DNA of 64,000 bases, from positions 76,926,631-76,990,630 of the forward strand of contig CM024755.1 of NCBI GenBank assembly GCA_014218235.1, read 5' to 3'. A program made the position numbers and the translations under genes. Positions 11,532 through 24,600 of the stretch are shown one piece after another. The notes below the pieces were generated by a model. It saw only the letters and a list, made by a program, of their open reading frames with translations. It searched no databases and was not told where the DNA came from. The stretch is from Colocasia esculenta. Its lineage: Eukaryota; Streptophyta; Magnoliopsida; Alismatales; Araceae. The stretch's first letter is position 1. Every line of letters starts with the position of its first letter.

Positions 11532-11645
11532 TAAGTGTTTTTTATGTTCCTTACATACTTATAATTTTTCACGCATATATATGTCTCTTGTTTACACATG
11601 TTGGTTATATACTTATAATTCTTTTTATATGTATGCTTTGCAGAG

Positions 11646-13853
11646 ATGGACCAGTTTCCAGGTCCTGTAGATACTTCTATATTATATGCATAGGATTCTC
11701 ATAGATCACAGTTGGTTTACGCTGGCCAGGTATTGTTATTGTTAATGTATTGTTGTTGTTACTTGTGCATAAATTTAATGTTAACAGATTTTAAATTTTT
11801 TTTTTCAGGAAACAGAAGTTCTTAAATGTTGGGAGCACCATAGGAGCTTAGGTGCATAGCCAGTTGACCCTCGCATTGTAGAATATGTACATAGATCTGG
11901 TTTATTTCATTTGACTCAGGTTCAGTGGATCAGGTTAGATTGGGCATTGATCACTGCCCTTGTTGAGAGATGGAGGAGTGAGACACAGACATTCCACCTT
12001 AGACATGGGGAGATGAGTATCAGGTTGCAGGATGTTGCTATTTTGATGAGATTACCAATTGATGGTGATGCTGTTGTAGGAGACACTACTTTAGATTGGA
12101 CAGATGTTTGCATGACACTTTTAGGTGATGTTCCAGATATGATGAAATGAGGTTCGGTAAAATTATCTTGGTTGCGAGAGAGATTTGCAGTTATCGCAGA
12201 GGATGCATCGGCAGAGATTGTTAGACGACATGCACGAGCATACTTGTTACATCTTTTGGGTTGTACTATTTTCAATGATAAGACATGAAATTCAGTGCCA
12301 CTTATGTATCTACTCCTTCTAGAGGACTTAGATCGAGCTAGTAGATACTCGTGGGGTAGTGCGACATTTGGTTATCTCTATCGTCAGTTGTCTATTGCAT
12401 GCAAGTTGGATGCCAAGGCCATTTGTGGTTCATTGACTCTTCTTCAGGTAATTTGTCATTTAATGCATATTTATTTTGTCTCTAACAATTTATTGCATCT
12501 TCTAAGTATTTGATTTATTTTGCAGTTGTGGTCTTGGGAGCGACTACATGTGGGACGTCCTGATATTGCGATGCATCCTTTGGCACAGGACATGCCTTTG
12601 GGTCACAGGTAAATTCAAAATGTTGTGTGACTATTTAATTATATAAATGTTACTAACTCACAAATAAATTGTAGGTGGAATGTTCCTAGAGTAGAGATAA
12701 ATAACCCTCGCCATGTTTTGAGACTTTACAGATCAGAGCTTGATCATCAAGAGGACTACCAGGTAAACATAATGAAATCAGGTAAACATAATGAAATCTA
12801 TTGTATTGTACACAAATGATACAATACTTACACTTACACTTACATCATGCATTTTCAATACAGGTTAGGTGGGAGCCATACACTTCTGATATATTGCAGA
12901 TGTTACCGGCTGTTTCTAGGCAGACATCTCATCTTTGGTTATCTCGGGTTCCTCTCCTTTCTTTTTCTATTATTGAGATGCATGTTCCAGATAGAGTACT
13001 TAGACAGTTTGGTAGAGTACAACATATTCCTGGTCCTGTTGATGCATTAGATCGTGTCACCCGAAAGGGACGTGTGCATATTGATTGGGATAGATATTTT
13101 GCACATTTTGTACAGATGTGGCATCGTCAGACAGATTACATTATACCACCGGATGAGGAGAGTGTTGGTATTGATAGAGTGGAGTATATGGCTTGGTATT
13201 GGTCTATCACTAGGCGGTACATTGGTCGGCCAGGTTTTACTTATGATATGCGTTATGAGTCGCGAGATCACATAGAGAGGAGTCTGGTAGAAGGTATGAA
13301 GTATTTACATATGATGGCTACTGATGGCCTTTAGGATGATATATCGGATAGTACGCAGTCTCGATTTATAGCCATGCAGATGTACATTGATGGTGTGTTG
13401 TCTCATGTTCAGCGGACAGATTCATCTACATCGCATGCAGGACCTTCAGAGCCATGTGCAGACACACCACAACAGCCAGATGATGCAGGACCATCTCACT
13501 GTTCTCCAGATGTTATGACAGTTTCACAGTATGAGGGCATAACAGATACACAGCCACCACAGTCTACAGTAGGTACATATCGTCGCTAGCGACGTCACAG
13601 AGGTTCGACTAGTACACTACCACAGCAGAGTCAGTTTGATCTACTTGGAGAGACATTAGGCAGTATATCAGAGGACATGGATTTTGAGACAGCACAATCA
13701 GAGTCATGTGATGCTATTTTAGTGCATGAGACACAGTCACAGTCGGAGACAGAGGTTGATGCACAGGAGCAGTGTCACAGCCGTGGTCGTGGTCGTGGTC
13801 GAGGTCGAGCATCTAGAAAGGGAAAGAAGAGATGGTTTCCACAGTTTTTTTGA
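11646..13853 (+). pseudogene. Plant mobile domain (PMD, aminotransferase-like) gene carried by the MULE, interrupted
   Basis: Exons are 11646-11729, 11809-12447, 12526-12608, 12675-12762 and 12864-13853, all phase-compatible GT-AG. The start MDQFPGPVDTSILYA, the core TQTFHLRHGEMSIRLQDVAI with LRLP-like MRLPIDGDAV, and the later VPLLSFSIIEMHVPDRVLRQ and HIDWDRYF motifs are typical of the PMD family (MAIN/MAIL1-like proteins and their transposon-borne relatives). The C-terminus is Arg-Gly rich with a basic end. MAIN/MAIL1 host proteins act with the phosphatase PP7L in silencing and genome stability. Six in-frame stops break the gene: 11691, 11857, 12148, 12286, 13332 and 13587. It follows mudrA by only 114 bp on the same strand. 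Confidence 0.88.
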
Positions 13854-14339
13854 GATGATTTCTGTACTTGATATTTTTTAGTTGTGTTTTCGTGTACATA
13901 TGTTATTTTGATGTATTTGTGATTTAGACATGATGTATATGTGACTTAGACATCTACAAACATTTTGGCATGTTATTTGTGATTATCCTTGACATATACA
14001 TAGAAATGCTATCGTACAGGAACATGTATAAATAATAAAAATATAAGTGGAACAGGAGAGATGCTGTCTATTTTTTTAAATTAAATAATGTTTAAAATAA
14101 ATAGAGGTAAGTTTACAACCATATAATTTGTTATTAATAATCTACTTTGCTATCATATTAAAAGACTCAAATTCTAATCTAAAATCTAGACGTTGAGTTA
14201 GAGAGAATTCTCTTTATATAATGATAAAACTCTTACAAATTTTCAATATAAAATTAAATAAAAAATATAGATAATTCAACCTTGTTTAAAATTTTCAATT
14301 TTTTTGTTCAAAATCGTTCCCTGCGTTCTCATGCAGACA
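13854..14339. other. AT-rich 3' flank of the PMD gene inside the MULE
   Basis: Probable 3' UTR followed by AT-rich DNA with no coding signal. AATAATAAAAATA near 14031 could serve as a polyadenylation context; this is only suggestive. Confidence 0.4.
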
Positions 14340-14475
14340 TGTTGTGTTCACTCACAGAGAGCTACGCTCTGTGAACAAACACAGACAGGCCGGGCTCTGT
14401 GTTTACAGAGCGCGGCCTGTCTGTGTTTTCACAGAGAGCCGCGCTCTGTGAAGCGCAGCTAGCGCGGCCTGGGAG
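14340..14475. repeat. Nested hairpin block of CACAGAG / CTCTGTG modules
   Basis: Several interleaved inverted repeats lie here: ACAGAGAGC-TAC-GCTCTGTG, CACAGACAGGCCG...CGGCCTGTCTGTG, and CACAGAGAGCC-GCGCTCTGTG. The block is GC-richer than its flanks and sits just inside the right TIR. It has no counterpart near the left TIR, so it may be a captured or nested fold-back sequence. Confidence 0.6.
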
Positions 14476-14504
14476 ATTTTTATTTTTTATTTTTTAACAT
14501 ATAG

Positions 14505-14769
14505 AGTCGGCAATGACATTGCCGACTCTAAAGCCGACATTGCTAATGCCGACTTTTTGGAGTCGGCATTAGCAATGCCGACTTTAGAGCCGACAATGCG
14601 AATACCGACTTTAAAGCCGGCATTACCAATGCCGACCTTATTCTCCCACCCGGTCTCCCGGTCATCAAGTTGCCTACGTGGCAATTTGGTGACTATTTTG
14701 AAAAATAAATTTAAAATATAATTAAATAAATAAATAAATAAATAATATAATTATTTAAATAAAAAACCC
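14505..14769 (-). repeat. Right TIR of the MULE
   Basis: Reverse complement of the left TIR: four or more GTCGGCATT / AATGCCGAC palindromes (14510-14637), then the CACCCGGTCTCCCGGTCATC box, the GTTGCCTACGTGGCAA hairpin and the AT-rich end finishing ATTTAAATAAAAAACCC at 14769. The 9-bp TSD follows at once. Confidence 0.88.
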
Positions 14770-14778
14770 TACATGCAA

Positions 14779-15607
14779 CAACACAATAGAGAGGGCATAG
14801 ACGGGAAACGCGTGCCAGAGCAGCCGCGAGGGGCAAAACTGGTAATCTTGTCCTCAGGGGGATCAAGCCAAACCGGGTCAAGACAACGGGGGGGGGGGGG
14901 GGGCGTTAATGTCGTTTTGTGTGTGGTTCTTGTCCCACACCCAACGGGTTCGTCCGGCAATCTTCCATCGTCCCTTCTCGCCACCCCCTTCCTCTCCGCC
15001 TTCGGTCATCTCCTCCGCCCCCCCGTCCTCCCTCCACGCCTCCGTCGATCGCAGCTGCAGGAGGGACAGGAAAAAGGAGAGCTTCCCTTTCTTCTCCACG
15101 AGAGTGCACACACCCCAGAACCCGCCTCCTGTTGCTCGGAACCTTTGCATCAACAGCTACCTTGGCTTCCCAGGTGCGGATTCCTACCCTTAATCCCTCA
15201 GCTAGAAAATGCGATAAAGCTATGTTCTTCTCACGGCGCCATTTCCTCCCGTTACCATTTCTAATGGAAGGCGAACATGGCAACTCCCTTTCCTCGTGCT
15301 TTACGGGTTTGAATTAGAGACCTGCCGCAAAAAGGAACTGATTTTTCCCCTCCCAAGCGTTCATGCATTTTGATGTTGTTTCATTCTCATAGATCTTCAC
15401 CAGATTCGCATTTCGTAGGTATCTGATCACGCATTCTTCTGGGTATCAAACAAAATCCGCAGAAACGTACACCCACCCCTTATCATCTCTTCCAAAGCTT
15501 TCTTCTCTGCTATATCTGAAGCTTCATGCGATGCTGTTGAGACAAAGATCTTCTCCTATCAAGTGAGACAGCCTCAGATTCAGCTTCAGATTCTATCTTT
15601 CAAGGAG
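14779..15607 (+). promoter_or_regulatory. Promoter and 5' UTR of the TBC gene
   Basis: This is all the DNA between the MULE and the TBC start codon. It contains a run of 16 Gs (14888-14903) and a CT-rich stretch at 14980-15060, common in plant 5' leaders. A possible leader intron runs from CCCAG|GTGCGG (about 15174) to CTCATAG (about 15393). Several overlapping open frames exist on both strands but none has family support. The exact transcription start cannot be fixed from sequence. Confidence 0.5.
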
Positions 15608-18600
15608 ATGTTCGGGACCTTAACCCAACGGAGGGAGGTCTCCTCTGGGTTCAGCTTCCAAAGACCCTCTTGGAGAACCATCATCAACAATGGCCGCCGC
15701 AATTCCAATGCCACCAACGCTCCCACCACCGTAACCAAGAAGATTCCGTACTTCTCTGTGAAATTCCAGGATATTTATGGGTTCACCGTTGAAGGAAGCC
15801 TGGACGACGTTAATGTTCTAAATGAGGTGAGCGAGAGGGTGAGGCGGCAAGCCAGGGCCTGGTGGGCCTTGGAGGCAAGTAAAGGCGCCAATTGGTACCT
15901 GGAGCCTTGGGTTTCTTCCATTTCCGAAGGCATCTTCATGGGCTCGCTGAAGTTGTCCGTCCTAGCAAACACCATTTCGCTGAGAAAGCTCATCAGGAAG
16001 GGGATTCCACCTTTGCTGCGGCCAAAGGTGTGGCTCTCGGTATCTGGAGCTACAAAGAAGAGATCTACAGCACCAGAGAGCTATTATGATGATCTAATAA
16101 GTGCCACGGAATTCAGAGTTACACCTGCCACACTGCAGATAGATCATGTGCGTTTTAGTAGGCAAGCAGTCTGTTTTCCTTCTTTGATCTATTTGTTCGT
16201 ATGAATGGATGATTGAATTCTTGATCTTTCAACACTTATTTGATGCCGATATTGTCCCCAGTTCAATATTGAAATGTGGTTAAGTAGATTTGTTTCATAT
16301 TTGATCTTTTTGGCTGCATCGGCTTGGAAGATTGAAAAAAATTGAAACAGAAGAGGTGATGAATAACATTTGCTTTCTTACAATTAACAGGGTACAAGGT
16401 TATAGTAATTGGATGATCATTGGACAGGCTTTCATCCAAATCACATATTGAATATTTTGATTCTGTTGCACTGATACTTTCATTACTCACTAAATCCCAG
16501 AACAAAGTCTGCCTCAGAAAAGTAGAAGTTAAAAGAAGGAAAACAACTGACATTTTATATCTTTGACAGCTTGGTAACTGCTGTAAAAACGGGGAGAGGA
16601 CATACCTCGCAGCAGAAACGTAATAATAATAAGAAGATCCCACAGAAGATAGTAGACAACTACCAGAGTTGCCTACACAACTTCACACCTTAATTCCGAG
16701 GACTGGCGATGACGTACCTCTGTCAGTCGATACCGGATAGAGAACACTTGACGTCCCACACCTGGGACAGTACCTTCTCTCACAGAGAAGTCTACACTTG
16801 CAAGCACACCCTCTCACATACACACAAGACACACTTGTATGTACTCTCATGCACTACACACATGCACTTGCACTCCTCACACACACTTGCACTCCTCACA
16901 CACACTTGCATGCACACATGCATGCCATTGGGATGCACTTGGGATGCTCTTCCTCTTCACCCTTCATGGGGTATTTATAGGAGGAGAAGTGGAGAGGGTG
17001 TGAGGAGAGAGGAGGCGAGTGGGGGAGAGAGGCGGCAGCCTCTGCCGCGAGAGGCGGCAAGGGCTGCGGCGCTGCTGCTGCCGCGTGGCAGCAGCGCCCC
17101 TCGCCAGTGCGCCTTGCGCGCTGGCGAGGTGCCCGCCCGCCAGCGCGGCACAGCCGGGCGTTGTCAATGCGCCCTGCGCGTTGGCGACACCCCCTCCACC
17201 CGCTAAGGCGGTGGAGGTGGGCCCCTCGCGGGGCCCAAATGGGCAAAACGCCCAACAAGCTCCCACTTACCCATTTAGGGTTGACAGCCCACTTATCCAC
17301 GCAGGGTTGACGGTGCACCCAATGTTCTCTATGGCATTCGACATCAACGGTCATACCGAAAATAAGGCGTGCAACCTCTGTGAGATTTTCTGAGTCACCA
17401 ACAAGTGTTCCATTAAGTCGTCATCTTACTAACGGAACACTTAATCTCAATATATACCCCAGACTCTTAATATTCACCTGATTCTGATACTCCGTATCTC
17501 TCAGAAGGCAGTATCGAATCCAAAAGCATAACACTCATGACTCTATCGCCACTTAGGCAAGTGAGCCTCCCGGGATGAGTAATTAAGTATGGTGAAATAA
17601 CAAGATACCTTCCCTATGCTGCTCATGCCAATTCAATTTGTCTTAACCGCTTTCCTAGACATGTTCCGCTGGACGGTATCAACCATCGCCCTAAGTAACA
17701 TGCTAAAGTAGCGACATCAAGCTTCCTTGTCATGGCACAGCGCTGCAGGTCCCTAGGGGTACATCAGGAATCACAAACAAATGTGATTCATGAGCTCACA
17801 CAATGATGAAGAGAGAACCATTCATCATTCTCATATGCGGTTGTATATTACACATGTGGTATGATTCACATACTGCGATGTTCTTCCATTCATATGGGCG
17901 TGTCAAATAACACTGCACGGATACAAGTCCAATTGTAACAAATACAACCGACCAGAGTCTCGCAAACCAGTCGCTCCCATTTAGCGCCTTTTTGCGACTC
18001 ACATATCTGGATATAACAGGCTTCACAAGATTATATCAATAATCCACATGGTCAATCTGAACTAATTCAGATTTCATCTCGGCCTCTGTAAAGGCGGCAT
18101 TCTAACAAAACTCGGGATATTGTGTTCGACCTCTAGACATCTAGAGATCCACAACATCAAGTGCGTCATCTTTGCTCGCTATCTATAAGCGCCAAAGGCG
18201 GATCATCCATGTGAGAGGGCTGATCCTAGCCTAGTGACACTCTAACAATGTATAAAGCAATCATTCGTTCACATAAATAACATTTTATGATAAACAAAAC
18301 TTTAATGATGTCAAAATATTGTAAATTACTATAACTTACGAAGACCCATAGATCCACAATGGGTCACAAAACTCTCTCTGGCTAAAGGTTTCGTTAGTGG
18401 ATCTGCTATCATTCTAACAGAACTAATTTGACGAAGCACCACTAACCCTTTTGCCACCAAATCCCTAATGTAGTGGTAACGAATATCAATATGCTTCATT
18501 CTGCCATGAAATTTGAGATCTTTGGCGAAGGCCAATGCTGAGGTACTGTCAACATATAACAGTACACCCTCATTCTGATGAGGTGAAATCGTCAAACGCT

Positions 18601-21600
18601 GCAACAAACTTTGCAACCAAATCGTCTCTTGGCTAGCGGCAGAACAAGCAACATATTCGGCCTCCATTGTCGATAGGGTAATGCAAGACTGCTTCTTGCT
18701 ACTCCACGAGATAGCTCCACTAGCCAACAGGAACACAAAGCCTGAAGTGGACTTTCGCTCATTTCGGTCACCAGCCCAATCTGCATCACTATAGCCGATG
18801 ATTTTCAGGTTGCCACCCTTGTAATGTAGTGCATAATCTGTCGTCCCTTGCAAATACTGTAAAATCCTTTTAACGGCTTTCCAATGCGCGAGACCAGGGT
18901 TACTTTGGTAACGACTTACCAAACCTATTGCGAAGCTAATGTCTGGCCGAGTACACAACATAGCATACATTAGACTTCCAATCGCAGTGGCCTATGGCAC
19001 TCTAGACATACTTTCTATTTCTTCTTTACTCTTGGGGCATTGACAAGTACTTAGGACACATCCTTTATCAAGTGGAGTATCAATGGGTTTAGAATTGTGC
19101 ATTCGGAAACGCTTCAGAATCTTATTAATGTATGTCTCCTGAGACAAACTCAGTGACCTTTCCGAGCGATTCCGCAAAATCTTCACTCCGAGCACATAGC
19201 TTGCTTCACCCATATCTTTCATCTCGAAGACGGAAGATAACCACCTCTTAGTGGCAGCGATCAACTCCATATCATTTCCAGCCATTAAAATATCATCAAC
19301 ATATAATGATAAAATGAGGAAACTATCTCCCACTCACTTAACATACACACAGTGGTCTTCTTCAATCATCTCAAAACCATATGAGATAATAGCCTTATGA
19401 AATTTCATATACCATTGTCTAGACGATTGTTTCAATCCATAGATTGAACGCTTGAGGCGGCAAACTTTTTGCTCCTCGCCTTTAGTCTCAAAACCCTCTG
19501 GTTGAGCCATGTATATTTCCTCGTCTAGTTCTCCATTGAGAAATGCAGTCTTCACATCCATTTGGAACAATTCCAAGTCAAGATGTGCGACAATGGCTAG
19601 AATGAGGTGAACATATGAGAATCTCACCATAGGTGAAAAGGTCTCATCATAATCTATACGCTCTTTTTGGTATAGCCTTTCGCCACAAGTCTTGCTTTAT
19701 ACTTGTCAATAGTTCCATCAACCTTGCGTTTAAGCTTGAAAACCCACTTGTTTCCGATCGCCTTACGCTCAGGTGGGAGATACACTAACTCCCAGACTTC
19801 ATTTTGTGCCATTGAAAGAATCTCCTCCTGCATGACAATTTCCCATTCTTTCCTAGATGATGACGCAAGAGCTTCCTGAACAAATCTAGGCTTTTTATCA
19901 TCCGTGGGTTCACAAAGAAGTACCTCACTGTCAATTTCAAAAAATTGACAAGGAACAATCCCACGCTTGCTACGACGTAAAGGATCTTGACTTTCTATTG
20001 GTGCACTCTCACTGGACGCACTCCCACTAGACTGACCATTCCTATCATTTTCGGCAAGCATTGGTATGGGAACACATTCCCTCCCTTCGCCAGAAGATGG
20101 TAGGATGTTCAATTGTTCATCTGTTTCAAAAAGATCAAGATTCTTCTCATTGTCGCCAAGACTAGGAAATTCATTCTCTAAGAAGATAACATCTCGGACC
20201 TCACGCTCTATCATTCCTCCATCTGGATGATGTCCTTACATGACATAACCTATTGAGCTCTCATGATATCTAAGAAAGATAGACTTTTGAGCTCTAGGGC
20301 CAAGTTTCCCAAACTTACTCATCATGTGATGAACATATCCAGTTGATCCCCATGGACGTAAATAATTTAAGTCCGATTTGTGGCCATGCCATAATTCATA
20401 TGGGGTAGAAGGAACTGATTGAGAGGGCACTTTGTTAAGAATGTAGGCAGCAATTAACAGAGCATCTCCCCAAAAGGAGATTGACAAATTTGCCTGCGCC
20501 ATCATTGACCTAACCATGTCTAGCATTGTTATATTCCTTCGTTCTGCAACACCATTTTGTTGCGGCGTATATGGAATAGTAAGTTGTCGACGTATACCTT
20601 TTTCTTCACATAATGCTCGAAACTAATCCGACAGATATTCGCGTCCACGGTCTGTCCGAAGAGCTTTGACACTCCTCTCCTTTTGATTTTCAACTCTAGC
20701 TAAGAAATGCTTGAAACAATCTAGCACTTTATAGCGATGAGCAATCAAATAGACATATCCGTATCGCGAAAAATCATCAATAAATGTGAGAAAATAGTAA
20801 TATCCATGCTGAGCTCTAACACTCATGGGTCCACAGACGTCAGAATGGATCAATTCCAATGGTTCAGAGGTTCTAACAGCTTTTCCAAAAGGCTTACGAC
20901 ATGCTTTTCCTGCCAACCATGGCTCATATATGGGCAAGTTGACCTTAGCGAGCGACCCTAAAAAGCCTTCTCTAGCTAATCTAGCCATTCTATCTTATCT
21001 AATATGGCCTAAACGAGCATGCCATGTTACATAATCTAAATCTTTTTGAGTTAATGCATGCATAACCATAGAAGAAGAATTAGGAAAGTTGTCAATCAAA
21101 TCTAAGATATAAAAACCATCACGTAGCAATGCATGTCCATAAATGACGTTGAAGAGACGTGATTTAAGTGTGCCTCCCAAGAGATATTGTCCCCATACTT
21201 GGGGTTTTGTCCTTTAAAAGGGCCCTCTTGGGAGAAGAGGTGAGACTCTTGTTGATAAGCACACACTTGTTCTCACTATCTTTCAATGTGGGACTAAAGA
21301 ATACCTCTACACAGCCCCCCCAGTGAGGATAAGGGTGTGCGGGTCTCATGAAGATGAGACGCTCGGGTAGGGCGCATGGCCTCTCGTTCGTTCCCACAGA
21401 CGGCGCCAATGAAGGGACGTGATTTAAGTGTGCCTCCCAAGAGATATTGTCCCAATGCTTGAGGTTTTGTCCTTTAAAAGAGCCCTCTTAGGAGAAGAGG
21501 TGAGACTCTTGCTGATAAGCACACATTTTGTTCTCAATATCTTTCAATGTGGGACTAAAGAATACCTCTACAGACGTCATCCAAGACAATGGTTACAAGA

Positions 21601-24600
21601 TTGCCAGAAAAGGATAAACAAAAGTCCATAGCTGATAAAGTTGAAACTGACAAAAGATTATATTGGATTCTAGGCGCATAGAGTACATCACATAAAAGTA
21701 ACGTACGTCCGTTCGCAAAATAGAGCTGGTATGAACCGACTCCATAGACTTCTTCACTGACACTATTTCCTATGAAGACTCTTTGCATGCCTTCTGGAAT
21801 CCGATGATAATCCACGAAACCCGCTCGATCCATCGTTATATATTTTGTTGCTCCTGAATCCACGATCCACACATGATTAGGATGAGCAGTCAAAATATGT
21901 GTACAGACAAACGTTGTGACGGCCCTGGATATTTATGCTCAATAAGGTTTCATATCCAGATCCGCCTCCCGCGAACGGACCGAAGTCTCGCAGGGGATAG
22001 CTCGTACACATGTCCAGTAAGTATATAAAAGACAACCACAACAGTATAAGACACAAGAAAGTACATGTGCTCATACCTGTATATATATCAATTTACAACT
22101 GTCCCAATACATTATTACATGTCCAATAAAAGAATACAACTACTTGGGGCATACCCCGAGGGAGCACTAGCTCACACGACATGACTAACTCTACTACTGG
22201 TGGTACAAGTCTGCCACAACGCCTCCGCAAGCTACACAAACGGCAATCTCTGAAAAGAACTGTAGGGGAGTGAGCCTCAACAAGTCACATGCTCAGTAGG
22301 GACCACCCAAAAACGACACAGAGAAATAAAGAGACTTCAACCCCAGAGGGTCTCACTGGGAACACCGATAGCCAAACATATTATGCTCACAACAAAACAT
22401 CATAAATAACAGCTAAACAATAAATATCACTAGCTAGCACAACTCTCGGAAGTTAAAAGGGACAACAGGACTAGCACAGCACCACTAGTCCTCTCAACAA
22501 CTGAACTGCCTAAGTCATAGAGCTCACAGGCTAATCATTACACCAACTGGTTGCCTGAGCTACAAACTTCACAGGCAACCTACCCTTCACGAAGGGTAAC
22601 AGGACTGGCATCAACTAGCCAATTAACCGCGCACTTAACCCACAATTTGGAGACTTACCCAAAGACGAGTAAAACACCACGTATGGAAGGTCACACCATA
22701 GACCTCCACAGAACACAAGTCCACCTCTACATCTGAAGGGACTGGTACACAACGTACCACAACACAAAGCTACCCACAAAGGGTACATGTACCTACCTCC
22801 ACGAGCTACCACAACGGAACCACAACCAAAACCGTGCCACCACCGGGGCACACCACGACGGCTCAAACCTCAGCCAACGAGTCACACACACGAGCCACAA
22901 CCAGTGGCAAAGCACGAGTCGGAACGAACGACGCCACCACACGGGAACGGACTACTGGTTCAAGATGCCAGTATCTAACCCGGACAACACAACATAAGAA
23001 CCACCTCTCAGTCTCGTAACCACGGACTACTCAGTTCAGCTACCGCTCCACAAACACACAAAGTAAGTCAACCAACTGTGGAGACCAACCAACACCACAC
23101 CTGCAGGTCACACACCCTGCAGGTCCATGCCTGGCACCTTTAGGGACTCCGGCCTGAGCTCCCTAAAGTGAGGCACTGGAAACACAGGATTAGCTGGGGA
23201 CCAGTACGTCTACTGGTGTCCGTACCTCCAACCACGAGCGCGCTACAAGCGACCAAATACAAACTCTCACAATTCGTTGCCCCACTGTCGTCTTTTCCTC
23301 ATCCGGACGTACAACTCAAACACAGAAATGAGGGTGTCCAGGAAGACGACACCGACTTCTGTGGTACACAACGTATCGGGACACGCCCCGAGCACAACAA
23401 ACACACGTGCCTGGCTCACATAGAACCTGGGGTACCCGACTGAAGAGGTATTACGGAATAGACGCCGGACTACCAAACTCAACTAGCACGTAAACCACGA
23501 TACATACTTATGCGACATTCATCTGTAAACCACTATGTAAACAAGTGTCAGGTTTAGCTTGTCACCGGTCACAATGTGACTTCCAAGCTAACCTACACAG
23601 ACACATACAAGAACCACATTAACCAATAATGACCTAGCCTGTCATTTGACTCTCATGACCTCCATAGCCATATTAAACACAATATATAATAGCCACACAC
23701 TAACCTTTAACCCTACACACACTTTACCAATTAAATCATCTTAATTAACTTATAAAAGACATCAAAGGACCGAGGCTAGGTTCACACTGGAACCTCACTG
23801 CCTAACCACTACAAATTAACCACAGAAGTTAAATCACAATGAACACAAGCGTCGTACTACTCTCCATGCACACACAAACCACATGCTCAACGTTCAAACC
23901 ACGTGAACGACACGCTCCTCGAGCGCTACAGGCGCTAATGCACCACTTACCAATGCCTTGCACAATACACAACGATAATCCGATAAATACACTATCATGC
24001 ACAACCATAAAGCTCTCGGAACTGTTAACGCGACAGTGGCTAATGTCGCCTTCAAAATGCGACACCCCGATAGGTCGTGATCAAAAGCCTAACACGACGG
24101 GTCGGCCTGTCGCGTTCAGAACGCGACAACAGGGTCCGTCGCCTTCATAGGCAGGAACCCTAATCCGGGATACCATCACCGGATCTCCCACACAAACCAT
24201 GTAAAACGATGTAAAAACTCATTTTTCATGCTTTACTCAATATCCTAACATGGTATCTATCGTTTATAAAGTGAATAACAAGCTATTCATGCTTCACATG
24301 CAATTCACAACATAAAACGGGGCGGAATCTCCCTACCTTCACGAAGAACGGCGATCACCCGGTGTTTCCCCCTCTCCGTGCGACGTCCTCGCGGCGAGAG
24401 CACGCCAAAACTCCTCAAGAACCCCGAATCGCCCGAAAACCTGCGCAAAAACGCCTCCCTGGCCGAGCAGAGCTTGCTGGAGCTGTTCGGCCGACCTATC
24501 TTAAAAACTCATCACAGTTGGGAACGCGACGCACTCTACTGTCGCGACAAGAACGCGACGTAGGAGGCCGTCGCCTTCCCACTGCCGACGTCAGCAAGCC

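Larger units (their letters stand above)
7909..14769 (+). mobile_element. Complete Mutator-like element (MULE) with mudrA and a PMD gene
   Basis: The 6861-bp element starts GGGTTTTTTATTTAAATAAT and ends with the complement, inside a perfect 9-bp TSD TACATGCAA (7900-7908 and 14770-14778). The TIRs are about 265 bp. They contain the same ordered parts: an AT-rich end, the CAAGTTGCC-ACGTAGGCAACTTGGTGACCGG box and arrays of GTCGGCATT palindromes. Two genes lie inside on the + strand, a mudrA-type transposase and a plant mobile domain gene; both are interrupted by stops. The element is complete in structure but probably not autonomous now. Confidence 0.95.

Noticed and set aside
14773..15317. Several overlapping ORFs on both strands before the TBC gene
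   Set aside because: They fall in the GC/CT-rich promoter and leader; none shows a domain, and frames on both strands are open because of composition.
16709..17393. ORFs in the Copia LTR rich in His-Thr-Leu or Ala-Arg
   Set aside because: They come from CACACTTG repeats and GGCGAGG-type sequence within the LTR and recur in the partner LTR at 26829-27396.
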